DNA from: Actinokineospora sp. NBRC 105648
GTDB taxonomy: Bacteria > Actinomycetota > Actinomycetes > Mycobacteriales > Pseudonocardiaceae
Reading direction: 5' to 3'
Length of the DNA stretch: 64,000 nt
Assembly: GCF_030269645.1 (NCBI RefSeq)
Contig: NZ_BSTR01000005.1
Coordinates: forward strand, 1 to 64,000
In this document: in pieces, positions 53,968 to 63,100 of the stretch
How positions within the stretch are numbered: position 1 is the first letter of the stretch
Layout: each line of letters starts with the position of its first letter
Notes under the pieces: model-generated
The model's input: the letters and a program-made list of their open reading frames with translations, nothing else
Told to the model about the DNA's origin: nothing
Database searches by the model: none
Position numbers and translations under genes: made by a program

Positions 53968-54415
53968 TGTGGAACGCGGCCAGGAAGTCGCGTTCGGTGT
54001 CCGTGATCCGCCTCGGCTTCGCCCCGACCAGATCGTACGGGGCGAGCGTGGTCGAGGCGGTGACCCCGATCGGGTCGGCCTCGGTCGGGCCGGTGTGCAC
54101 CTGGTAGTCGAGCACGAAGTACGCCGCCCGGATCTCCCGCACCGACATGGCGACCCGCAGGCCGCTGCCGTTGGCGAACAGCGGCGCCCGGTAGTCCACC
54201 GTCAGCCGCGCCACGACCACGCCGCGGGCGAGGTCGTCGGCGCCGCGCAGGGCGGCCTCCCGGAAGAGCAGGTCGACCCGGGCCTCTTCGAGCAGGGTCA
54301 CCGTGTTGGCGTGGTTGACATGGCCGTAGAGGTCCATGTCCGACCAGCGCGGACGCACCTCGGTGACGAACACACCCAACGAATGTCCCTCCCACGTGCC
54401 GATCCCGGTGCGCAT
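53948..54415 (-). CDS. 4HBT-type acyl-CoA thioesterase (Rv2475c-like)
   Basis: This 155-residue protein has the 4-hydroxybenzoyl-CoA-thioesterase pattern: VRPRWSDMDLYGHVNHANTVTLLEEARVDLL with the catalytic Asp in SDMDLYGHVNH, then VVVARLTVDYRAPLF. It should hydrolyse an acyl-CoA. It is the first gene of a pair with the Rv2474c-like gene. The ATG at 54415 fits, and the pseudogene of an old yellow enzyme lies directly upstream, which mycobacteria do not have in this place. Confidence 0.9.
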   Translation of the reverse strand: MRTGIGTWEGHSLGVFVTEVRPRWSDMDLYGHVNHANTVTLLEEARVDLLFREAALRGADDLARGVVVARLTVDYRAPLFANGSGLRVAMSVREIRAAYFVLDYQVHTGPTEADPIGVTASTTLAPYDLVGAKPRRITDTERDFLAAFHSGGNGA

Positions 54416-54430
54416 GACCCTATCCCTGGG

Positions 54431-54838
54431 TCAGCCGCGGACCCGGCGCAGGGCGTGGAGCGGATCGGCGGTGACCGCGGTGACCAGCGACCGCAGCGCG
54501 CCGCGGCGCGGGTCGGCGGGTCTGCCGTGGGTGCCACTGGATCTCCACCCAGCTGTCGGTGAGCCGCACACCGGTCTTGCGGCAGGAGCGGGCGGCGGTT
54601 CCAGTGCCCGAGAGCAGGTCGAGCCCGGCCTCGCCCAGCGCGCGCACGACGTCAAGGGACTCGTCCTCGGTGAAGCCACCGCGCTGGGAGTCGGCGCTGT
54701 TGAGCTTGACCGAGGCCCAGTCGGAGTACTCGGCCGGGTCCGGATCGCGCGGGAGAGCCACGTTGCGCGGCTCCCTCAGCGCCGGTTGGGCAGGGTCGCC
54801 CCACAGGACAAGGTCAACGGCTCCGCGAGCAGTCCCAT
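54431..54838 (-). pseudogene. decayed old-yellow-enzyme (NADH:flavin oxidoreductase) gene
   Basis: From the ATG at 54838 the first codons read MGLLAEPLTLSCGATLPNRR and stop, matching the start of old yellow enzymes (EPL, then LPNR). A second frame then reads DWASVKLNSADSQRGGF and TEDESLDVVRALGEAGLDLL, which is the family's central KLNS-D-x-GG block. The last part, in two frames, reads DSWVEIQWH and GRPADPRRGALRSLV, ending with RRVRG, as at the family's C-terminus. About two thirds of a normal 350-400-residue gene are missing, and at least one stop and one frameshift are present. It is clearly dead. Confidence 0.8.
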
Positions 54839-54846
54839 CAGCCTGG

Positions 54847-54897
54847 CCTTCCTACCGCCGGTGATTACTTGTCAGTAGCTCACCGGCGGTAGGAAGG
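54847..54897 (-). terminator. strong hairpin after gdh
   Basis: CCTTCCTACCGCCGGTGA (54847-54864) and TCACCGGCGGTAGGAAGG (54880-54897) form a perfect 18-bp stem with a 15-nt loop. It lies 5 bp past the stop of the leftward gdh gene. No clear T-run follows on the minus strand, so it may also act as an mRNA-stabilising hairpin. Confidence 0.7.
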
Positions 54898-54902
54898 GTG
54901 GC

Positions 54903-57900
54903 CTAGCGGACCATGCTGCGGATCTGGCGCGCGGCCACCGACAGCGTGGCCAGGTCGAGCCTGCCCGCGGCGTGGATCTCCTCCAGCGCCGCGCGCGAGC
55001 GGCCCAGCCGGGAGGCGTTGGTGCGCTCCCAGGCCTCGATCTTGGCGTCGGCGGGCTCACCGGGATCGCCCTGCCGCAGCACGTCGAGCGTGATCGCCCG
55101 CAGCGACCCGTACAGGTCGTCGCGCAGCGCCAGCCGGGCCAGCGCGTGCCAGCGGTTGCCCCGCTCCAGCGCGCTGATCGAGGTCAGCATGGCGTCGATG
55201 TTGAGGTGGTCGGAGAGCGCGTAGTACAGCTCCGCGGTCTCCACCGCGCTGCGCTCGGTCTCCACCCCGGCGTCCTGCTCGGCCAGCTCGGCGACCTCGG
55301 TGATGTCCAGCAGCCCGAAGGCGTCCAGCAGCCCCGAGATCCGCTTGGCCAGCGCGGCGGGCACCCCGGCGGCGACCATCCGCTCGGCGTCGGCGGCGGC
55401 CTCCTCGCGGGCCTGACCGCGCAGCAGGTCACCGACCGAGGGCGCCAGCCCGGTGAGCACGTCGTGGAAGCGGCTGATCTCCGCGCCCACCGCCAGCGGC
55501 TGCGGCCGGTTCGACAGCAGCCACCGCGACGCCCGGTCGAGCAGTCGCCGGGTCTCGAGCACCATGGCGTCGGCGACCTCGGTGGGCACCACGTTGTCCA
55601 GCGCGTCGATCTCGGCCCACAGCGACGGCAGGTCGTAGATCCGGGTGACCACCGCGAACGCGCGCACCGCGTCGGTCGCGCTGGCACTGGTCTCCTCGGC
55701 CAGCCGGAACGCGTACGAGACGCCACCGCCGTCGACCACCTCGTTGACCAGCAGCGTGGTGGTGATCTGCCGGTGCAGCGGGTGGGCGTGGATGTCCGGG
55801 CCGTACCGCTCGCGCAGCTGGGTCGGGAAGTACTCCGGCAGCCTGCGGGCGAACACGTCCTGCTCGGGCAGCTCGCTGGCGAGCACGTCCTCCTTGAGCG
55901 CCAGCTTGACGTGCGCGAGCAGGGTGGCCAGCTCCGGCGAGGTGAGCCCCTCGCCCGCCTTGTCCATGGCCTTGAACTGCTCGCGGGAGGGCAGCGCCTC
56001 CAGCCTGCGGTCGAACCCGTCGCCCTGCTCGAGCGCGTCGATCAGCCGGGCGTGCACCGACAGCATCGGCGCGGCGTGCGCCCGGCTGACGCCGAGCACC
56101 GCGTTCTGCCGGTAGTTGTCGGCCAGCACCAGCTCGCCGACCTCGTCGGTCATCTCGGCCAGCAGCGAGTCGCGCTCCTCGCGGTGCAGGCCACCCTCGC
56201 GGACCAGGTGGTCCAGCAGGATCTTGATGTTGACCTCGTGGTCGGAGCAGTCCACCCCGGCGCTGTTGTCCAGCGCGTCGGTGTTGATCTTGCCGCCGGC
56301 CTGCGCGAACTCGATCCGGCCGCGCTGGGTGAGCCCCAGGTTGCCGCCCTCGCCGACGACCTTGACCCGCAGCGCCGAGCCGTCGACCCGCAGCGCGTCG
56401 TTGGCCTTGTCGCCGACGTCGGCGTGCGACTCGGTGCTCGCCTTGACGTAGGTGCCGATGCCGCCGTTCCAGAGCAGGTCGACCTCCGCCAGCAGGATCG
56501 ACTTCATCAGCTCCTGCGGCGAGAGCTTGCCGACGTCCGCGGGCAGGCCCAGCGCCGCCGCGACCTGCGGGCTGATCGGGATCGCCTTGAGGGTGCGCGG
56601 GAAGACGCCGCCGCCCTCGCTGATCAGCGAGCGGTCGTAGTCGTCCCAGGACGAGCGCGGCAGCTCGAAGAGCCGCTTGCGCTCGTTGAAGCCGACCGCC
56701 GGGTTGGGGTTCGGGTCGATGAACACGTGCCGGTGGTCGAAGGCGGCCACCAGGCGGATGTGCTCGGAGAGCAGCATGCCGTTGCCGAACACGTCACCGG
56801 ACATGTCGCCGACGCCGACCACGGTGAACGCCTCGGTCTGGGTGTCCAGACCGAGCTCGCGGAAGTGCCGCTTCACGCTCTCCCACGCGCCCTTGGCGGT
56901 GATGCCCATGGCCTTGTGGTCGTAGCCGACCGAGCCGCCGCTGGCGAACGCGTCGCCCAGCCAGAAGCCGCGGCTCATCGCGACCTCGTTGGCGATGTCG
57001 GAGAAGGTGGCGGTGCCCTTGTCCGCGGCGACCACCAGGTAGGTGTCGTCGGGGTCGTAGCGGACCACGCCCCTGGCGGGCACGACCTGCCCGGCCTGCA
57101 GGTTGTCGGTGAGGTCGAGCAGGCCGGAGATGAACATCCGGTAGCAGGCGATGCCCTCGGCCAGGAACGCCTCGCGGTCCAGGCTCGGGTCGCCGGTGGG
57201 CGCGGCCGGGCGCTTGACCACGAACCCGCCCTTGGCGCCGACCGGGACGATCACCGCGTTCTTGACCGCCTGCGCCTTGACCAGACCCAGGACCTCGGTG
57301 CGGAAGTCCTCCCTGCGGTCCGACCAGCGCAGACCGCCGCGGGCGACCGAGCCGAAGCGCAGGTGCACGCCCTCGACCCGGGGGGAGTAGACGAAGATCT
57401 CGAACCGCGGCCGCGGCTCGGGCAGCTCCGGCACCGCGCGCGGCTCCAGCTTCACCGCCAGGTACGGCCGGGGCGCGCCGTCGGCGTCGCGGACGTAGTA
57501 GTTCGTGCGCAGCGTCGCCCGGATGACGGTGAGCAGGCTGCGCAGGATCCGGTCCTCGTCGAGGCTGGTGACCCCGTCGATCAACTCGGTGATCTCGGCC
57601 GCCTGCGCGGTGGCGTGGCCGCCGCGGGCCTGCTCGGAGAGCGTGGGGTCGAAGCAGTTCTCGAAGAACCGGACCAGCGCGGTGGCGACCGGGGTGTGCG
57701 CCAGGACTGCGTCCTCGATGTACTCCTGCGAGTACGGCGTGCCCGCCTGGCGCAGGTAGCGCGAGTAGGCGCGCAGGATCGCGGCCTGGCGCCAGGTGAG
57801 GCACCCGCGCAGGACCAGGGCGTTGAACCGGTCCGGCTCGGCCTCACCGCGCCAGATCGCGGCGAACGCGTCCTGGAAGTCGACCTTGATCCGGTCGAGC

Positions 57901-59879
57901 TGCTCGGCCGTGCGGCCCTCGAGCACCGCGGGCTCGATGCGCAGCCCGAAGTCGTAGATCCACCAGCGGGTGCCGTCCTCGCGGCGCAGCTCGTACGGGC
58001 GCTCGTCGACGACCTCGACGCCCATGTTCTGCAGCACCGGCAGCACCTGCGAGAGCGTGACACCGCCGCCGGTCAGGTAGAGCTTGAAGCGGCGGTCACC
58101 CGGCGCGGCGTCCTTGGGGACGTAGAAGGACATCCCCAGGTCGTCGTCCGAGGACAGGCTCTGCAACCGGCGCAGGTCGGCGAGCGCCTCGGTGGCGGTG
58201 AAGTCCTCCTTGTAGGCCTCCGGGAACACGCTGGCGAAGCGCTGCCCCTGCTCGGTGGCCGACTCCACCCCGGTGCCCGACCCCGCGTCGAGCTGCCCCC
58301 GCTGCTCGGCGAAGACGGCCTCGACCATCCGGTCTTCCCAGCTGCGCACGGCCTCGGTGAGCCGCTCCTGGATGCGCTGCACGTCCGGGTCGACGTGCCT
58401 GCCCGGGTCGGTGTGCACGATGAAGTACACCTGCGCCAGCGGGGTCTCCCCCACCCGCGTGCTGAACTCCAGGTTCGTGCCGCCGAGCTCGTCGAGCAGC
58501 ACCTCCTGCATGGCGATGCGGGAGGTGGTCGTGTAGCGGTCGCGCGGGATGAACACCAGGCAGGAGAAGAACCGCGCGTACGGGTCGCGGCGCAGGAACA
58601 GGCGCAGCCTGCGCCGGTCGGCCAGGGCCAGCACGCCGGTGGCGGTGGCGTAGAGCGACTCGGCGCTGGTGGAGAACAGCTCGGTGCGCGGCCAGTTCTG
58701 GATGACCTCCAGCATCCGCTGCCCGGAGTAGGACTCCATCGGGAAGCCGGCCTGGTGGATCACCTCGCGCACCCGGCGGGCCACGACCGGGATGTCGAGC
58801 ACGTCCTCGTGCAGCGCGTTCGTGGTGAACACGCCGAGGAAGCGGTGCTCGCCGGAGACCTCGCCGTCGGGGCCGAAGGTCTTCACGCCGACGTAGTACG
58901 GGTAGGTCGAGCGGTGCACCGTGGACGGGGCACTGGCCTCGGTGAGCACTAACAGGCTCGGCGCGAGCGCGTGCGCCAGCGCGTCCGGGCCCGCGGTGAG
59001 GCTGCGCGCGGCCAGGCTGTCCTGGCGCAGCACCCCCAGGCCACTGGCCAGCACGGCGCGCAGGGCGGGCTCGCCGTCCTCGCCGCTGGGGACCAGCTCG
59101 TTCTTGCGGTAGCCCAGGAACGTGAAGTGGCCCTCGGCCAGCCAGCGCAGCAGGGCGGCGCCGTCGTGCACCTGCGCCGCGTCCAGCGGTGGCGGGTTCT
59201 CCTCCAGCTCGCGGGCCAGCGAGGTGGCGGTGGTCATCATCTTGTCGGTGTCCTCGACGACCTCGCGGACGTCGTTGAGCACGCTGAGCAGGCCGGTCTC
59301 GATCTCCCGGGCGCGGTCGGCGTCGGTGAGCAGGTCGACCTCGATGTACATCCACGACTCGGCGAAGGCGTCCGCGGGCGGCGCGTCCGGGTCGCAGGTC
59401 GGCAGGGCCTCCTTGAGGTCGCCGGTCAGGTCGCGGCGCACCACGACGATCGGGTGCACCACCCGCTGCACCTGCACCCCGCGGCGCACCAGCTCGGCGC
59501 TGACGGACTCGACGAGGTAGGGCATGTCGTCGGTGACGATCTGCACGACCGAGCCGTCGGCGCGCCAGCCGTCGGTGGCCGCGGTGGGGTTGAGCATCCG
59601 GACCGCGGGGCGGCCCTTCACCCGCCGCTCGGCGAGCTGCAGGTGCGAGCGGACGGCGCCGACGAGGTCCACCGGCTGGTCGTCGAGGACCTCCTCCGGC
59701 GGGACGTAGCGGAAGTACAGGCGCAGCAGGTCCGCGATGTCGGGCGCCTGCTGCGCGGCCCGCTCGATGAGGTCGTCTCTGGTCTGTTCCGGGCTGGTGT
59801 TGACCGGCCGTCCGGCCGACTCCGAGCCGTCGACGCTGACGGCTCCGTCGGTGCGGGACGAATATCCAGTCGAGGTCAT
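54903..59879 (-). CDS. gdh: large NAD-specific glutamate dehydrogenase (GDH-180 type)
   Basis: The 1658-residue protein starts at the ATG at 59879 behind AAGGACACA. It belongs to the large NAD-GDH family that deaminates glutamate to 2-oxoglutarate. N-terminal regulatory (ACT-like) domains include DMPYLVESVSAELVRRG; the catalytic part has GGLRWSDRREDFRTEVLGLVKAQ, VIVPVGAKGGFVVK (substrate Lys region), VVGVGDMSGDVFGNGML (nucleotide binding), and a long C-terminal helical domain. Length is normal for the actinobacterial type (Rv2476c). In mycobacteria it is controlled by GarA; no garA is seen here. Confidence 0.97.
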   Translation of the reverse strand: MTSTGYSSRTDGAVSVDGSESAGRPVNTSPEQTRDDLIERAAQQAPDIADLLRLYFRYVPPEEVLDDQPVDLVGAVRSHLQLAERRVKGRPAVRMLNPTAATDGWRADGSVVQIVTDDMPYLVESVSAELVRRGVQVQRVVHPIVVVRRDLTGDLKEALPTCDPDAPPADAFAESWMYIEVDLLTDADRAREIETGLLSVLNDVREVVEDTDKMMTTATSLARELEENPPPLDAAQVHDGAALLRWLAEGHFTFLGYRKNELVPSGEDGEPALRAVLASGLGVLRQDSLAARSLTAGPDALAHALAPSLLVLTEASAPSTVHRSTYPYYVGVKTFGPDGEVSGEHRFLGVFTTNALHEDVLDIPVVARRVREVIHQAGFPMESYSGQRMLEVIQNWPRTELFSTSAESLYATATGVLALADRRRLRLFLRRDPYARFFSCLVFIPRDRYTTTSRIAMQEVLLDELGGTNLEFSTRVGETPLAQVYFIVHTDPGRHVDPDVQRIQERLTEAVRSWEDRMVEAVFAEQRGQLDAGSGTGVESATEQGQRFASVFPEAYKEDFTATEALADLRRLQSLSSDDDLGMSFYVPKDAAPGDRRFKLYLTGGGVTLSQVLPVLQNMGVEVVDERPYELRREDGTRWWIYDFGLRIEPAVLEGRTAEQLDRIKVDFQDAFAAIWRGEAEPDRFNALVLRGCLTWRQAAILRAYSRYLRQAGTPYSQEYIEDAVLAHTPVATALVRFFENCFDPTLSEQARGGHATAQAAEITELIDGVTSLDEDRILRSLLTVIRATLRTNYYVRDADGAPRPYLAVKLEPRAVPELPEPRPRFEIFVYSPRVEGVHLRFGSVARGGLRWSDRREDFRTEVLGLVKAQAVKNAVIVPVGAKGGFVVKRPAAPTGDPSLDREAFLAEGIACYRMFISGLLDLTDNLQAGQVVPARGVVRYDPDDTYLVVAADKGTATFSDIANEVAMSRGFWLGDAFASGGSVGYDHKAMGITAKGAWESVKRHFRELGLDTQTEAFTVVGVGDMSGDVFGNGMLLSEHIRLVAAFDHRHVFIDPNPNPAVGFNERKRLFELPRSSWDDYDRSLISEGGGVFPRTLKAIPISPQVAAALGLPADVGKLSPQELMKSILLAEVDLLWNGGIGTYVKASTESHADVGDKANDALRVDGSALRVKVVGEGGNLGLTQRGRIEFAQAGGKINTDALDNSAGVDCSDHEVNIKILLDHLVREGGLHREERDSLLAEMTDEVGELVLADNYRQNAVLGVSRAHAAPMLSVHARLIDALEQGDGFDRRLEALPSREQFKAMDKAGEGLTSPELATLLAHVKLALKEDVLASELPEQDVFARRLPEYFPTQLRERYGPDIHAHPLHRQITTTLLVNEVVDGGGVSYAFRLAEETSASATDAVRAFAVVTRIYDLPSLWAEIDALDNVVPTEVADAMVLETRRLLDRASRWLLSNRPQPLAVGAEISRFHDVLTGLAPSVGDLLRGQAREEAAADAERMVAAGVPAALAKRISGLLDAFGLLDITEVAELAEQDAGVETERSAVETAELYYALSDHLNIDAMLTSISALERGNRWHALARLALRDDLYGSLRAITLDVLRQGDPGEPADAKIEAWERTNASRLGRSRAALEEIHAAGRLDLATLSVAARQIRSMVR

Positions 59880-60144
59880 TGTGTCCTTGGCTCCACGCTT
59901 GGCGGCACGCCGCTGTGCCGCATGCACCCCACACACTAGTGCCGTCCGGGCCCCGGCCCGCAGGTCGGGATCGAGCGGCCCAGCGGGTGAAATGCTGTTT
60001 TCCAGTACGGGAACTACCTGTTCCGCCTACCGTGGCACGTCGGTCACCTGCGCGTGTCCTGATGTCGAAAATCCACCTGAGACCGTGCCGCACCCGTTGC
60101 GCCGTCGGCAGCCGCTTTCCGCCCTCGTCCGCCTTTGTTCGCCG

Positions 60145-63100
60145 CTATCCGCCGCTGTCGATGTCCGCGGGCGCCCATTCGGACGAACGGTGCCTGCCGC
60201 GGATGCCACTGGGCGGGGTGGGCAACCCGGAGAGATCGGTCCGGCGCGCCTCCCCCGGGGCGGGCTCGGCGGCGCGCGCGTCGGTCGTCCAGCGATCGGA
60301 CAACCGGTCGGCGGGCTGCCAGTCGTCGGTGTCCCCGGTGGGGAAGGACCGCCACGTCCCGGTGGCCTGGCCCACGGGTTGCCCACCTCGCGCGTCGGTG
60401 GATCTTGCGTCGGTGTCTCTTGCGTCGGTGTTCGAGTCGGCGGAGTGCCTGCGTTGGGCGCGGGAGGTGGTGGAGCCCGGCCAGTTCGGCTGCGGATCCC
60501 GCTCGTCCGCCGATGCGCCGCGCGGGTCTGGCCACTCGGTGTGCGGATCTTGGGCGTGCGCCGAGCTTTGCCAGGGGGCGGAGTCCGCGCCTGGGTGATC
60601 CCGGTCGGCCTCGCCCGGCCAGGGCTCGGCGGGCGGTTCGGGGGCGCGCCTGCGGCCGGTACCGGGGGCGCGGTGGTGACCACTGCTCGACGGGTCGTCG
60701 GCGTGCGCGGGCGGGACTGCGGCGTGTGCGGACGGCGACTGGCGGTGCGCGCCGTCGGCGAGTGCGGGAGTGGACGGGGGGTCGGCGGGCAGGAGGTCGA
60801 GAGTCGAGGGGTTGGCAGGCGACGGGTTGGCAGGCGAGGGGTCGGCTGCGGGCCAGTGCTCGCTGAGCTGCCGCAACTCCGGCGAGCGGAGCAGGTCGGC
60901 CAGCTTCACAGGTTCAGTGAGGTCGTCGACGTCCTCGTCGTCGCCGGTGGACGTGTCGGGGGTGGGGGCCGGTGGCCAGCCCTCGTCGGACCAGCGGGCG
61001 GCGTCGGACTCGGCGTCACCGGTGGGCCCACCGTCGGGCTGGGTCGCCTGGAACGCGACCAGCGCCTCGGCGAGCAGCTCGGCGAGACCGCTGGAGTGGG
61101 TCCGGTCCCGCCTGCTGCTGGGCGGCCGCCGCCTGCGGGTGGGCAGGGTCTGGCGATCCGCCGCTGGATCGCGGGCGGGATCGTCCCGCTGGTCCGGATC
61201 GTCTCCCTGGTCCGGATCGTCACGGTGGGCTGGATCGTCACGGTGGTCAGCCGGACTCGCGTCCCCGGCTGTGGACGTGACCGGGGTCGGTGTGGGCTCG
61301 GGGTCGGGCGGCGCGGACAGCCGCGCGGAGTCGGGTTCGGCCGGGGTGGTGGCGGCGAGGGCGGACGCGCGCGGCAGGCCGCGCAACCGGGCCGCGAAAT
61401 CGATGGCCCGGCGGTCGGCGATGTCAGCCGCCCGGGCTGCCTCCGGGGTGGGCTTGGCGACAGTGCCCGCGTTGGCGGTGTTGGAGTTTTCCCTTGTGCC
61501 AGAGGGTTTCTGTTGCGTCGCGACCGGGTCAGCGGACTCCGGCCTGGCGCGACGACCAGTGGAAGAAGGCTCCGCGGTGGACTGCGGGTCTGGGTGGGTG
61601 GGCTCGGGTTGGACGCGACGAGCGGGCGCGTCTGCTGTCCTGGGTGCGCCGGGTGCCGCGGCTGTCTTGGGTGCGTCGAGTGCTGCGGCGGTCGGCAGCG
61701 CGGTGGATTCGGGTGCGTCGGGCTTGGCTCGACGACCGCCCGCGGCGGTGTGAGTGGTCGGCGGGGGGTCGACCTCGGGGGTGCCCGGGGCGCCGGGAGT
61801 GGGGATCTCGGACGGGTCCGGGGGTTCGGGGATCTCCGGAGTCGGGGGCTCCGGGGTCTCAGGGCTCACCGTGCGGCCGGGGGGCTGGGGGATGTCCGGC
61901 CCGACGGGCGGCTCGGGGATCGTGGCGCGGGCCTGGCTCGCGGGGGTGCTGGAAGCGGTGGACTCCTGGGCGGGAGTGTCAGCGGTTGACGTCGGGGCAC
62001 CTAGGCGGGGCGCGTCCAAAGGACCGGACAGGTGCGGCCCGGGCTCTGCGCGCCGGGCGATGACGGCGGAAGGGGTGAGGGGGGCGGTGGGGCCCTCGTC
62101 CCAGGGGAAGCTGTCGAACACCCCCATCGACGGGGGCAGCATCGGGGGCGCGGGCAGATCGGTGCCGACCAATGCGTTGGGGTCGAAGTAGTACTCGTCG
62201 TCGTCCGGGGCGCGACGCCTGCCGCCCGATCCCTCAGCGCTGACACCGAAGCGGCTCAGGACGGACTGGGCATCGGCGGTGCCCTCGGAGTCCTTCGGGG
62301 ACACCGAACCCGGATCATCCACAGTGGACTCACCGGCCGCCTTGGCTCGGCGGGCAGCCCGGCGACCGTGCGCGGTGGCGGCGTCGATCTCCTGCGCGCC
62401 AATGCCTCCAGGGGTGGCAGCCGTGGACGTGGCGGCGGGGATGTGCCCGACATCGCCATGTCGCGGAGTCGTGCCGGGGGTGTCAGAGGTGTCGCTACGC
62501 CGGGGCGTGCCAGCAGCGGTGTCGGGGACCGCACTACGCCCCGCGGGGACGGACGTATCGGCGGTATCGCTACGCCGCACCGTGGTGGCGGGGGTGTCGG
62601 CAGCGTCGCTACTCCGCGCCGTGCCAGCGGCTGTATCGGCGATGTCGCTGCCCCATGGTGTAGTGGCAGGGGTGCCGAGGGGATCGCCGCGTCGCGCGGT
62701 GGCAGCGCTATCGCTGCGGCGCGGTGAGGTGGCCGGCCGGTCGACAGCAGCGCTACGACGCGGCGTGCCGGCAGAGGCGTCGGTGGTGCCACTGCCCCAC
62801 TGCGTGGTGGCAGGAGTATCCGCGGTGTCGCTACGGCGTGGGGTGGTTGGCAGGTCTGCCGCGGCATTGCGCTGCGGCGTTCCTGCGGAGGGATCGGTGG
62901 TGTCGCTGCGCCACTGCGTCGTGGCAGGGGTGTCGAGGAGGTCGCTGCGGCGGGCCGGGGTATCGCTGGGGCTTGGCGTGGTGGCCGTGGCCGGTGGGTG
63001 GTGGGCACCGGAGGCGGTGCCGGTGTTGGGGGTCGGTTGGTCAGAGGTGTCCGGGGTGTTCGCCGGTGGTTCGGCGGCGTGGCTTCGGCGCACGCCGCCG

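Noticed and set aside
54972-58952. 1326-codon open frame on the plus strand opposite gdh
   Set aside because: It is the antisense of a clear gdh gene; long antisense frames are expected in DNA of this GC content. The translation is low-complexity.
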